Below are positions 41,857 to 53,064 of a stretch of DNA of 64,000 nt, piece by piece; the first letter of the stretch is position 1, and each line of letters opens with the position of its first letter. The notes under the pieces are model-generated. The model ran no database searches. It saw only the letters and a list, made by a program, of their open reading frames with translations, and was not told the DNA's origin. The stretch spans positions 248,001 through 312,000 of the forward strand of contig JAPNXP010000015.1 of NCBI GenBank assembly GCA_028753945.1. Direction: 5' to 3'. The translations under genes and the position numbers were made by a program. This DNA comes from Hexactinellida sp. DTS-2022. Lineage: Eukaryota; Porifera; Hexactinellida.

Positions 41857-44016
41857 ATGGAATCGGACGTTTCGCGAATTTGGTTTATAATGATGCGGCA
41901 ACTTGGCTTCGACCCGGTTAAAATAGGCGCCACTTACAAACTGAAGGTGTCGGAAGAAATGTTCCGCGTGGCCAACCCAAGGGGGCTAGAAATTGTCCTC
42001 TATTTCCTACTCACCAAGTTTGACCCAATCAAATCTCGCGAAAAATTCAAGCCCTGTTGGCCTATTCAGGACAAGAATGAAGAGCGGCAGTTCCGAAAGC
42101 TCTGCATTGATTGGCTGAACGAATTAGGCGCCATTTGGCCTAGTCTCGGGTTTAACACTACAAGAAAACCATCTGTTATTCTTTTGAATCCGATAGGTGA
42201 CAAAGTGTACAGGTTCCTATTCAGTTTCACAAATTGTGTCTTGATGGCACAACTTAACACCTTTCCAACAAGGTAACCCTCGATTGGTCAGATATATATT
42301 CTATTTATAGATATACATTTTGTCCAATTCTTTTCATGGATAATTCGACAAAATAATCCGATAAGACAAATAAACCCGGTGGGATATCCATGCAAAATGG
42401 TAATATATCATAATTTCCTCGAATATTAGGACAAAATAGTCCGATAAAACAAAATAATCCGATGACAAAATAATCCGATTTCGACTGTATTAGGTACAAA
42501 CATTCCATTCCTGCCCTACCGCATCCTGGCAACGAAACCAAGCCAGAGGTATTGACTCGCGGCGCCACGCGAGCTTCGCAAGCGATGACTGTGCATAACT
42601 TCCAACAGTTCCTGTTTTGGGTGGCGCAGAGACACAAACTGATGACCACTTGTGTGGAAACTAAACTGAAACTTTGCGAGGAAATAAAACAGCTGAGAAA
42701 GGGGAATAGAGAGCGCCAAAAGAGAATTGGCGAGTTGTCACATTTGGCGCGTAAAAGTGGCAGTCGCAGGAGTGGCGCTAAATGTGTCGCCGAGGTGTTA
42801 CCTAACCTAGAAGCCATCTCGGAACAGGTAGCATTCTATTGGGGGATTTAAACCAATCTATTAACTGTTCTATTTATAGATTTCTCAGCTGACAAGCTCA
42901 TTGGACAAATTTTCTTCAAATTGCGACACATTAAGCGACACCCTCTCTTTTGGTGACAAGCAGACACAAATATGTGGCACGAAAATAAATCTAAAATTAG
43001 AAAACCCGATTCTTAGTTCCTATGAAAAGCTGTACCGAAACGGACGAATTGGCGCACTTTATTCTGACAAAAATGAGATTTGTTTTGGCGCCTTTTTACA
43101 GCTGGGAAAGTTGTCGCTCGTCATAGCAGAAGATCTGATTGGTCAGTTCAAAGGCCCGCCTCTTTTCAACAAGTGGTGTAGGGCGCTGGAAGAAATTGGA
43201 ACTGAAAGCGACTTAGTTTCAGTTCTAGATGGCTTGGAGGTTAAAATGGGAGATTTTAAACTGGAACCAACTGAGGTTGAGCACCATAACAACCGGATTA
43301 ATGCTCTGGAATTGGAACTAAGATCATTTGGAGATTCGGAATTTTCCTGTTTGTTTGTGCCGCTCAATTTGACTGATAAAGTAAACAAAATGTATTCGGA
43401 AATGTTCCAAATTCCGGAAATGCCACCAATGAATGTCGATTCCATTCCCTGCCCATTTCTGCCACCTGACTATGGTGGCGCCATGAAACTGCCACTTCAC
43501 ACCCCGACACAATCTGACGACACAGCGACACAATATAGTGGCACATCGACACAATATAGTGGCACAGCGACACAATTTAGTGGCACAGCGACCCAATCTT
43601 TACCTCCACAATCAATTGTGTCCTCCAACGAATCACAGCCAGACTTGGTACCTTTCAAACTCAACAAGCGTTTCAAAAACCATTCTGGAACTGAAACTAA
43701 GAAGGTTCCAAAATCAAGAGAACAGATAATGGACGAACTCACCGACAAAATAACAACTGCTATTATGTCGGAGGACACATTTGATTTTGAGCCACAATTC
43801 TTCAACGACCCTTCGGAAGCCCTAGACGAAGTGTCTGCATTCCAAACTAAGGATTCCATCACTAGGACACCGGATACTATCGTTACCAAGGTTACCAGAG
43901 CGAAAGGAACTGTCAAACATTCCCTAGCAACCCAATCACCTGATTCTAAGACTCTGGAATGTGTAACCGCACTTCCCCGCCCATTCTTGAGTCCACTCAG
44001 AGACGTGGATGATTAG
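41857..44016 (+). CDS. HAUS6: HAUS augmin-like complex subunit 6
   Basis: Three exons: 41857-42272, 42494-42827, 42880-44016, 628 residues. HAUS6 is a large augmin subunit that recruits gamma-tubulin to spindle microtubules. The N-terminal family signature is visible: MMRQLGFDP, GLEIVLYFLLTKFDPIKSRE, FKPCWPIQDKNEERQFRKLC and WLNELG. A helical middle region follows (LKLCEEIKQLRKGNRERQKR) and then a low-complexity Thr/Ser/Gln tail with TATQYSGTSTQ repeats (~res 440-470) made of TGGCACA/GACACAA words. The C-terminal half is poorly conserved in the family, and the protein is shorter than human (955). HAUS6 is the most likely match; another augmin subunit is improbable. Confidence 0.87.
42313..42489. 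mobile_element. Possible small TIR element in HAUS6 intron 1
   Basis: It contains repeated aaaataatccgat words and ends aatccgatttcgactgta, like TACAGTCGAAATCGGATT ends of small pogo-type elements. The left end near ttttgtccaattcttttcat is less clear. Confidence 0.4.
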
Positions 44017-44566
44017 AATCGTCCAATCACGTTTCAGAGTGTCCTATCTAATTAAGTTTAATCTATACGTGTGATTGATTGGCACTTGTAATACACACCA
44101 ATCCTGCAAACTGATTGGGTAATCTATCGAATTAATTTATATTTTAACGCTTTTAATGCATTCTAGTTTAGCTTTAGTTGCTATGGAGACCGAAAGAATG
44201 CTATTATGAGCATTTAAGCAAAGGTAATTATTCATACGAATTGTGGATATTTATAATTATTCCAATAAAGTGAAACTGATAGCCATATAGGCTACTGTGG
44301 AATCCTATTGTTTGCTACTTTCTAAAAAATTACGAAATCAATGCGAAACCTTAATTAATTAATTAATCTGAATGTATTCTCCCAGACAGTATATAAGAAC
44401 GGAGTTCTGAATATGTGTAACAATTGTGTCGCAGTGCCACTTTTTCTATTTATAATATATATATTCTCCTTTTATGGACAATATTAATCCATAATTCGTA
44501 CATTTCAAAGTCTGCCACTTGTTACTATGGAATATGTGTCTTAGATTCTAACTTTTGAGAACGGAA
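44017..44566. other. Intergenic region HAUS6/coiled-coil gene
   Basis: 550 bp, AT-rich, no gene seen. cagtatataagaacgg at ~44386 is a possible TATA-containing promoter for the following gene. Confidence 0.4.
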
Positions 44567-45480
44567 ATGGCAGATAAGGCGGACACACCTGTCGACACAT
44601 TTCTCGCAAAACACGTCGAGATTAAAGCGACACTTGTCACCTTGATAAAGCAACACAAAAAGAATATGTCCGTCAAAAGAACTGAGGCTCAGGAATTGGG
44701 AATTAATCTTAAAAACTGCAAGGTTGTTAGCCCGCATTTATTTAGGCGCCAAATTATAGTTGCATATTACTTATTCATATTCCCCGCCTAATTACCGTAT
44801 TAAATTACGCGCTACTATTTATGGCGCCTCTTGATTAACTGATTATGTAATGCATTGCATTTCTATGGTTCCATAATCTACCAATGGAATTTACATTTTT
44901 TCCCGATTTACTCATATGGCGCCCAGTTTATATAACGGAGGTACTAATAAAGTGACCTTTTCTTTTCGCCTAAAATTGACCTTTCCCCCTGTCGATTCAG
45001 TTAAATTTCGAGGGCTTAATCTTATTGGTTCTTACCACATTCCATTTGCCAGGAAATACTAAAGACGGTTGCCAGCACATCTTCAGAACTGGAAAGTTTG
45101 AAAACACTTTTCAAAGCAATTCCAAAACCTGAGAAAAATGTGTCCTCGAAACATGCCACAATTGTGGAGGAATTTCTTAATTTCAGAGAGGAACTGGAAA
45201 AGACTCGCGTCGGTTTGGAATCCGATTTTATCAACAAAATACAAGCCCGCATAGTCGAGGTAATACCGGAACTAACAATCTATAGTTCCATATTGTTATA
45301 CACACACACACATATATATACGAATACAGTAAGGTCTGCTTAATATGAACAAGCCATATGGTCCCAATTTAACAACTTACATAGGGTTTGTATTAAGTTG
45401 AGTTCGCTTATTATATAGTCTCTCTATTATGAACACAATTATTGGCCCCTTGTATGTTCATATAAGAGCTTAACTGTCAG

Positions 45481-45522
<42 letters not shown>

Positions 45523-48500
45523 TGTGTGTTTAGATTGAGAGGAAGCTCAGTGAATACGAGAGCTATATTACGATAGCAACGAAGGGACAGATGCTCCGAA
45601 ACAATACCGTCCTTATGGAGAGAATGAGTCGATTCAAGGTGAGACATTATAGCGACACAATTCTGATACTTTTATTCATAATGTGGTCCCTATATAACAA
45701 TATTTGTTGACAACAACACAACACAAGTATTATTGTTTGTAGGAGGATATATTTGACGATCTGGAGCCCCGGATCCGGGAGCTGTTCCTGTTCATAATCG
45801 AGGACACCAGCGAGACGAGTCACGAGAGTATCGAGTCACCAGATGAGCCACTTGAGCCCAAACACGCGCGCCAACATAGTGGCACAGTTGGCGAGGAAGT
45901 GGCACCTCCCACTGTCCGCAAGAAGCGGACACAAACCGCAACTGTGTACACCTACAAGATGAAAGAGAATGTGACCGCTATGCACTATGGACAGCGAATT
46001 GGGGAGATATACCAGTCGTGGAAACGGCTAGAGGTATTGTGGCACAAAAGTGGCATTGATAGTGGCACAAAAGTAGCATTAATAGTGGCACACAAAAGTG
46101 GCATTGATAGTGACACAAAAGTGGCTTTGATAGTGGCACAAAAGTAGCATTAATAGTGGCACACAAAAGTGGCATTGATAGTGACACAAAAGTGGCTTTG
46201 ATAGTGACACAAAAGTGGCATTGATAGTGACACAAAAGTGGCATTGATAGTGACACAAAAGTGGCATTAATAGCTACAAAATTGTGTCTATAATAACGAC
46301 ACAAAAGTGACATTATTAATAGTGGCACACAAGTGTCACTAGACAATATATAATTTATTCTAACTAATAAGTGTCAGAATGTGTCGTAACGCCACATTCT
46401 TAGGCTAAGACGCAGGTGTACTATCTGGCGCTCAAATTCCGCTTGAAGGAGAGAGAGGTCGGAAAGGACCTTCTGGACAAAGCTGAAAAGTGGTACCTTG
46501 ACCACAAGGACACACAGGACACACGACTGCTCATCAAGGAATACGAGGTGACAACTGTACTATATATAGAATGTGTACTCTTTGATTATAGGTCGATGAT
46601 ATCTGTAATATTAATTGCAAACAAAATACAATAGAAACTCGTTCGTAGGAATACCAAGGGACAGTCAAAATGCGTTCGTATTAACCGTGTCCGTACTAAC
46701 GAGGTTCTACTGTAATATAATCGGTAGTTAAATCTCTATTGGGTACCATGGCCGACATTAAATAGTTCCTTATTAAGAGCTTAATTCCATGTTAAAGTAT
46801 AATAAATAGGACTGGGAAAGAATATCCCATATTGTAGTTCCATAGTTTTTATTACACCTTAATTAATCATACTCGAAGGTTTGAAAGTTATGAACCATGT
46901 ATACTATGATATACAGCTTATTTTAATTGTATATTTTGCTTGTGTTTTAGAGGTATTTTATCAATGGACACATTTTCGACACTTTTGATACACAATTTAA
47001 TGGCATGCAAGAATTGTGTCGACAATATGCGGAGTTTAAAGAAAATTACCAAATTGAAGTTTTTCAGAATGATCAGGTACCTGGCAACCGTGTGTTGTTA
47101 TTAGAATGTTTTAATAACTTTGTGTATAGATGATAGAACTGTACCATGGATACCAGAAGAGGTATATGGAACTGAAACATAAGATTGACGAATTGGTTCC
47201 ATATCTAAAAGTAAGTTTTATTCGTTCATTGCGAAATTCGCATTTGCAAAACACATAAATTTATGAAATTACTTATATAGAGCTCAGCTCTAGTAGAGTT
47301 CAGTTTTTCACTATGTGTATTCAGGCACTGAGAAAGGTCAGTTTTTCTCCAAACTGTGAAATTGACCTTTAGAAAGTAAGCCTGGGCTTTTAGTATGGGA
47401 AAAAATCTGAACTCTACAAAGCTCAGCTCTATATAAGCATTCTCTAAATTTTTTTGGTCAATTTTAGGCCAATGCTTATGAAAAGGTGTCCACTGAACTT
47501 GAGGACAAACTACAAAAATTGGAAATGCTTTTGGTTGGACTGTTGTCCACCCTACACTCAATGAGGGAGCAAAATCAGGCGAGTTGTGAAGTGGCACAAA
47601 TGTGTCCCTTTATGCCACAAATGTGTCTCAATAGGGGATTGGTATGAGCATAAATGAGAGAGTGGTTGAAATCCTGAATGAGTTGACAGGTGCCGATCTG
47701 TTGATTGGTCAGCTGAAGAACGAATACGAATGCCTTTCTCCCTCTCTCGCTGCTAAGAAGAAAGATCATTACGAAACGATCTGGTAATTATCTCTCGATT
47801 ATAATAAGAATTGTTTAAATTGGAACCAAATCTATCTATAGTTCCAATTTGTCCCACCATAAATCAGATTTCAGGAAATGTAGAGATGGCTTGATGGCAC
47901 TTTGGGTCGAGGATACTGAAACTAACTTTGTTCAGAGAGAAAAGTTCGAATCCCAAAGATTCGTTCTTTCGAACAAACTCAAGAGAGACTCATACCAGGT
48001 CTATTTATAGAACACAACTTATAACACTTTTGTCCCTTGTCCCCTGTCCCCTATACCTTGTAATTGGGTTTGAATCAGAAAAACACATATTACACTATAA
48101 GGGCCGTCAAAACGTTACGTAACGCTTCGAAGTAGAGTTAGAAAAACGTAAAATTGGAGTTGTGACTAATTTTCGGGAATTTACGTTACGTACGTTTAAC
48201 GGTCCTATCGGTGAGTCCTGTTATTTGGAACTAACTTCCAATTTAAGCGGGCTCGACACTAGTTACAAGGTGTCCCTTAAGTGGCACAAAAGTGTCTCTT
48301 AAGTGGCACAAAAGCGACACATCTCACTCTAGGGAAAGGACTTGGCTTTCCTTATAAAGCAATCCGACAGCAAACAGGCACAGGACGATATTTGGGCGCC
48401 ATCTCTCAACCTGACCAACATGAATTCAGCTGCTGAGATTCTCGGAGAAATGTTTGATACGGACGATGGGTTAGTTCCAGTTACATTGTTAGTTCCAGTT

Positions 48501-51500
48501 ATATAAATCATTTAAAAGAACACTGGTTATAAGAACATTCTACTGGAAAAACGGTTGCCATATACCCTATATACTTAATGTCGGTTATAAGAACATTATA
48601 TAGCCATCCACTGTAGTTCGAAATAAATGTATAGTTAACCTTTTAATAATGTTATATACCAAATGTCACAACAACAACAACAACAACAAAAACACACTTA
48701 TTGAATACTGAATATTTGCAGCATGAAATTATGATTATACGACAAAACCGCTAGCCTATTGCCCTTGCTAATAGCAACCCCAGTGGCCTCTAAAAACTGT
48801 CCCCTTTGGTCCCCCCGGCCCCCTATTGTCCTGACCCTTTTCCCCTCTTTCGAGAATGTTTTTATTTGGTCTACGCCTCCATCGCTAACCACGATATTCC
48901 CATTTCTATCCAAACAGAAGAAATTGAAGTTACTGACATCCATTCCCAATCCGTACGTTATAATTTCCCGTGTCTTATTTCCCTCTATCGAGAACACCTG
49001 CATACACGGGTTGTAACTACACATAACGAACACTTCTTCTGGTGTCAGTTTAACGTCCATCGGTCTGTACATTGTTTGGTCGGTTATGGTTCTCTTGTAG
49101 TGGAGCGTCTCTTCAAATATTTGTACTCTGTTGTTGTTAAAATCCGCGATTAGCACCTCGCCTTGGGCCGAAACCGTGAGACCAAGGGGTTCGTTAAACT
49201 GTCCGTTAAGCGGCCCCATTGTCCCCAAACTACACACCAAATGGATTTCCGGGGTAAGTTTAAACTGAAACACACCATGAGCCATTACGTCCGTCACATA
49301 CAGGTTATCTCCATGTACCGTAACTCCATGAGGTTGCCTTATAAACTGGCTTTGAATTGCATTCACGAATTCACCGGTTTCGGAAAACACTGAGATTCTG
49401 CATGATTCCCTGCCCTCTATGACATAAATCCTGTATGTGTTGTCGTCAATAGCGACACCCCATGGATTGTTTATTTCCCCTGGCGCTTGTCCCCTAATAG
49501 CGGTCGCTACAATTGGTTTAACCAGAATAGGTAATTCCTCTTGGTATACAACCCCCAAATTGTTTATAACTTCTATCAGATTGCCATGGTTACCCGAGAA
49601 TACCATTTTATAGTCCGGTTGTGAGGCAATCACCTCTGCCACTTTGTCGTCAATTTCTGCCACCAACATTTTCAACACCTCTCGTATTTCTTCATCCACC
49701 ATTCGACGCTCGGTTTCAATTCTGAGTTCGTTTAATTCTTCTTCCTTCTTCGTGCGTTCCGAACGCTGTGCGGCTATGGCATTTCTATTATCTCTATAAG
49801 TGGTTAGTAAGTCAGCTCTCCTATTGGTGAGGCTTGTTATTAGCGCTTCGAAGAATTCGTGGATTTGTGCCTCTATTGGGTCCAATTGGTGCTCTTGTTG
49901 GGGGGCAAGGGGGGACCGATTTTCCATTTAGTAATTTGTTAGTAGAATGCTATAGAGAATGTGTCTCGTATCTTATAGCAGGCTAGGTGGTGGAACTGAG
50001 TGGAATGTGGCATCTGTTTGTGTGCCGCCTCTTCTGATGCACATGGTGACTCCATCCAGTCAGGAATGTAGTGAAAGGAAATACTTTCATTATGCCATTC
50101 CTTAGGAACCACATACATATGTGATATCCCAACCTTTTTAATTTGAAATTTTGCATTTCTGGACTACATTTATTATAATAGAGTGTAATATAATTTATTG
50201 CTAATTCTTCTTTTCATATTTTAACGGCTTTCTAATTAAACCAATTAATTGTCTGTCTAACCCACTTAATTAACTAACCATTGATTGATCCGTCAATATT
50301 TTTATAATAGACTAGTCATGAGTTGTCGATTAATCATATTTTAACTCCTACAAATTAGCTTTTAGTATTTCCTATAAATATAATTGTTCTAATTCTTACC
50401 ATTCAGTCCTTACCGCTTCTATTTATAGAGATGGGTTGGACGCGCAGCAAGCGGAAGAGCTGATTGGCTACGCGCTAGACCTCCTGGAAGCCATCAGAAT
50501 GTGGGCAGAGGAGAAAATGGCCATTCTGAAAAGTAGCAAATTGGATCTAATAAATGTTACTACTGGAACTATAGAGTTCTTCAAACTGCAAGTTAGTTCC
50601 TGTTACAAATAATTCTTATGTTAATCTAGGGTGACACTTTCAATGGGCCTCTCTGCCACATATTTCACACCTTTTATATCCCAAACATACAATCGGTTGA
50701 GGCATATGAATATCATCTCTTTACACTATATTCATATTGGTCAATATACAGTGAACTCCCGTTATAACCAAGTCGGATATAACGAAATAACCGCTTATAA
50801 CGAAATGGATATTTTCCCCCAGAGCACTAAATACATTAATTATTATCCGCTTATAACGAATATCCGGATATAACGAAGGGATTACAGGTCCCAAGCACTT
50901 CGCTATAACGAGAGTTGACTGTATTTTCTATGCTTAGAGTGTCCGTGATGAGATGACTGGGAAACAAGAGGAACTGGAGGGGATCAAATCTGAGTACCAA
51001 TCTGTCCTCTTGGAGAGCCACTACAAACCCTTCGAGGACACACTCGACACATTAGCCACACTGTAGGTGTTAAAATATGTATATATACAATCAGGTTTGC
51101 TTATTGTGAACAATTCTAATATGAACTTTTTATTATGAACAAGCCCTATGGTCCCAATTTAACAACTTACATAGGGTTTGTATTAAGTTGAGTTCGCTTA
51201 TTATAAAGTCCTTATTATGAACACAATATAGGTCCCTTGTATGTCCTTACTAACAGGAAACTGACTGTATTTATAGTTGACTTTATAGGCTCTCCTCTCA
51301 GGAACAGGGACTATCTATCCAGCTGGTATTCATTCAGGACTTTGCCTCCTGTCTGAGAGAATCCAACAGCCAATTGGAACAGAGACAGGAAGCAATTGAT
51401 TCTATATTTAGAAATAACACTGATATTACAGCTGGACTCTCTCAATTCAAAGTTTGTTTGTTTGTTTGTTTGTTTGTTTGTTTGTTTATTTGTTTGTTTA

Positions 51501-52410
51501 TTTGTTTGTTTATTTGTTTGTTTGTTTATTTGTTTGTTTGTTTGTTTGTTTGTTCGGGGTTAAAGAACTAGTAACAACAACAACAACAACGACAACTATT
51601 TATTATGTTCTATATTTAGGACATGTCGAATGGTTTAACAGAAGTCGAGAGAGGGATTAGTAAGCTGACCAGAAAAGCTATTGGCATCAAAAAGAGATTC
51701 CCATTATTAGGTACTAAGCACTACAGTAGACTCTGTTAATAGGAACACGGATAAGAAATATCGGTTAAGGAGTACAAGGTTAATTCCCCTAGCCTATACA
51801 AATACATGCAGTTGACTCCGGTTAATACGAATTCCGGATAATACGAGCATATTAAGACGGTCCCCTGGTGTTCCTACTAACAGAGTATACTGTGTTACAT
51901 TCTATTTATAGATTTGAGTGGCCAGACAGTTGATCTCTCAGATCGATTCTTAATTCTGAAAAAGGAACTAACCGAAGAGCTGAACTCGGCGCAATTAGGC
52001 GCGCAACAACTCCGTCAGTACGGCGATCAGCTGATTGCTAGCAGAGACAAGTTAGAGGCTATTAAAGGGCGCACACAAGTGGCGCTACGAGTGCCACCTG
52101 CAATAAGTGGCTCAAAAGTTGACGACACTAATGTCAAGGTACTGTGACACAATTTGGTTCCGCCACTATTTATCTGCCACTTTAGGAAATTGAGAGAGAG
52201 CTTGTCTCATTCAAAACTGAATTCGAATTAATTCCGATTCTACAAGAACCGCCTCCCACCAAGCTGAGCATTCCTATCGCCACTATGGTAGCTAGGGAAC
52301 GCATTCTTTCAGAGGTATCTGGTATCCATGGTGACATTAACATTTGGAATAATCACACAACAGCAGTTAGAGACGCACTTTGCGCCATCCAATCAAAATT
52401 CAATCCTTAG
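44567..52410 (+). CDS. Long coiled-coil protein, unrecognised
   Basis: Sixteen exons joined in consistent phase: 44567-44722, 45053-45259, 45534-45638, 45743-46033, 46404-46547, 46951-47076, 47130-47210, 47468-47578, 47635-47783, 47875-47998, 48333-48469, 50429-50591, 50938-51062, 51289-51451, 51620-51710, 51912-52138, and a terminal seventeenth at 52186-52410; 874 residues. The protein is almost wholly alpha-helical with charged heptads (EFLNFREELEKTRVGLESDF, MTGKQEELEGIKSEYQ). One short basic/acidic linker occurs (~res 180-215, SPDEPLEPKHARQ then RKKRTQTATVY). There is no kinase, motor, CH or KASH domain that I can see. Spectrin-repeat-like, ciliary (CCDC/CFAP) or spindle proteins are candidates, none demonstrated. 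Intron 8 uses GC-AG. NHL copy 3 sits in intron 11. Confidence 0.8.
45325..45479. mobile_element. TIR element, TCTGCTTAATATGAAC subfamily
   Basis: The left end tacagtaaggtctgcttaat and right end tataagagcttaactgtcag are partial inverted repeats; the interior ggtcccaatttaacaactta is shared with 51087-51269 and 60957-61145. It is followed by an (AAC)n run at 45482-45521. Confidence 0.7.
46034..46330. repeat. GTGGCACAAAAGTGGCATTGATA tandem array
   Basis: About a dozen units of 22-24 bp made of agtggcacaaaagtggcatt, lying in an intron of the coiled-coil gene directly after the donor. The unit consists of the two words (GTGGCA and GACACA) that are frequent everywhere in this window. Confidence 0.88.
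46627..46714. mobile_element. Short TACAGT-type TIR element
   Basis: 88 bp. The left end tacaatagaaactcgttcgt and right end actaacgaggttctactgta are inverted. It is the shortest copy, with a minimal interior (ccaagggacagtcaaaatgc). Confidence 0.78.
47579..47634 (+). other. 56 nt GC-AG intron
   Basis: The boundary is AATCAG|GCGAGT...TCAATAG|GGGATT. Reading through reaches a stop in the frame, while removal joins two helical segments in phase 0. The interior is made of gtggcacaaatgtgtcc words, as in other introns here. The only non-GT donor found in the window. Confidence 0.65.
48698..49927 (-). CDS. Coiled-coil NHL-repeat protein, copy 3, nested antisense
   Basis: Single exon on the minus strand, 409 residues. 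Same architecture as the other two NHL genes: heptad region (TKKEEELNELRIETERRMV) then propeller blades (RISVFSETGEFVNAI, HGVTVHGDNLYVTDVM, LGLTVSAQGEVLIADFNNNR, IKTFSKEGKRVRTIGG). Protein and DNA are strongly diverged from copies 1 and 2 over the whole coding region. It lies in intron 11 of the coiled-coil gene, antisense to it, and retains the long version of the upstream module. No RING or B-box. Confidence 0.9.
   Translation of the reverse strand: MENRSPLAPQQEHQLDPIEAQIHEFFEALITSLTNRRADLLTTYRDNRNAIAAQRSERTKKEEELNELRIETERRMVDEEIREVLKMLVAEIDDKVAEVIASQPDYKMVFSGNHGNLIEVINNLGVVYQEELPILVKPIVATAIRGQAPGEINNPWGVAIDDNTYRIYVIEGRESCRISVFSETGEFVNAIQSQFIRQPHGVTVHGDNLYVTDVMAHGVFQFKLTPEIHLVCSLGTMGPLNGQFNEPLGLTVSAQGEVLIADFNNNRVQIFEETLHYKRTITDQTMYRPMDVKLTPEEVFVMCSYNPCMQVFSIEGNKTREIITYGLGMDVSNFNFFCLDRNGNIVVSDGGVDQIKTFSKEGKRVRTIGGRGDQRGQFLEATGVAISKGNRLAVLSYNHNFMLQIFSIQ
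49944..50168 (-). promoter_or_regulatory. Shared upstream module of NHL gene, copy 3
   Basis: 225 bp, minus strand, ending 17 bp before the copy 3 ATG. It matches 31698-31923 almost base for base; differences seen are about four positions plus a 1-2 nt change at tagcctgctataag. This similarity exceeds that of the neighbouring coding sequence by far. Confidence 0.85.
50747..50923. mobile_element. TIR element, CTCCCGTTATAACGA subfamily
   Basis: The left end tacagtgaactcccgttata and right end tataacgagagttgactgta are inverted. The interior aatattcggatataacgaag-like segment is shared with 62388-62538. It ends just before an exon acceptor of the coiled-coil gene. Confidence 0.8.
51087..51269. mobile_element. 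TIR element, TTTGCTTATTATGAAC subfamily
   Basis: The left end tacaatcaggtttgcttatt and right end ctaacaggaaactgactgta are inverted; the interior matches 45325-45479. Confidence 0.75.
51450..51553. repeat. (TTTG)n / TTTA microsatellite
   Basis: About 100 bp of gtttgtttgtttgtttattt at the start of an intron of the coiled-coil gene. The donor (GTTTGT) is the first repeat unit. Confidence 0.9.
51722..51894. mobile_element. TIR element, CTCTGTTAATAGGAACA subfamily
   Basis: The left end tacagtagactctgttaata and right end tactaacagagtatactgtg are inverted; the interior resembles 2213-2400 (aggagtacaaggttaattcc). Confidence 0.78.
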
Positions 52411-53064
52411 GCCACCTGTTTGGATAATTAGTTGTTGTTTATTTGTTTACTAATTAGAGGGTGTCAGAAGTTTGATAAATATTCTTCACTATTATTTATG
52501 TTTGTTTTATTATTCTACTGTTTTATTTTTCTGTATACAATAAGGAACCTTCTAGTGCCATTTAAACCACCTCACTTGTAAATAGACCACTTTCCCCTTA
52601 TAAATAAGCCACTTTCCCTTATAAATAAGCCACATATCCCTTATAAATAAGTCACTTTTCCCTTGTAAATAGACCACTTTCCCCTTATAAATAAGCCACT
52701 TTTCACTTATAAAGAAGCCACTTTTCCCTTGTAAATAAGCCACTTTTCCCTTATAAATAGACCACTTTCCCTTATAAATAAGCCACTTTTCACTTATAAA
52801 TAAGCCACTTTCCCTTATAAATAATCCACTTTCCCTTATACATAAGCCACTTTTTCCTTATAAATAAGCCACTATTCACTTGAGCTGAAACCCAACACTA
52901 GTAGAAATTAACAATTTACCCTGTTCCATTCACAAATGTACTCAAAATGTACATACTTGTATCACATTAATGGTCCCTTTGTGACTATATACTATATACT
53001 ATATACTATATACTATATACAGTATAATTAGAACAAATAGGCACTAGCGATTGAGGATTACGGC
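52411..53064. other. Intergenic region coiled-coil gene/MYCBP2
   Basis: 654 bp. It contains the 22 bp tandem array at 52560-52880, then a run of tatactatatac repeats at 52985-53022 and presumably the MYCBP2 promoter. No gene seen. Confidence 0.5.
52560..52880. repeat. 22 bp tandem array (AAGCCACTTTTCCCTTATAAAT)
   Basis: About 14 units of aagccacttttcccttataa plus at. The minus-strand open frames across it are repeat-derived (YKGKVVYLQGK). It lies downstream of the coiled-coil gene. The unit again contains GCCACTT. Confidence 0.92.

Noticed and set aside
43324..43916. Minus-strand ORFs rich in CRCATILCR repeats
   Set aside because: Antisense shadow of the HAUS6 Thr/Gln repeat region.
45978..46346. 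Minus-strand Cys/His-rich ORFs (PLLCHYQCHFC repeats)
   Set aside because: Translation of the GTGGCACAAAAGTGGCATT tandem array in an intron; not a zinc-finger protein.
51374..51660. Hydrophobic ORFs rich in F/V/C/L
   Set aside because: They are translations of the (TTTG)n microsatellite; only the first part (to 51451) belongs to a true exon.
52552..52743. Minus-strand ORF with YKGKVVYLQGK repeats
   Set aside because: Product of the 22 bp tandem array, with no homology or start context.
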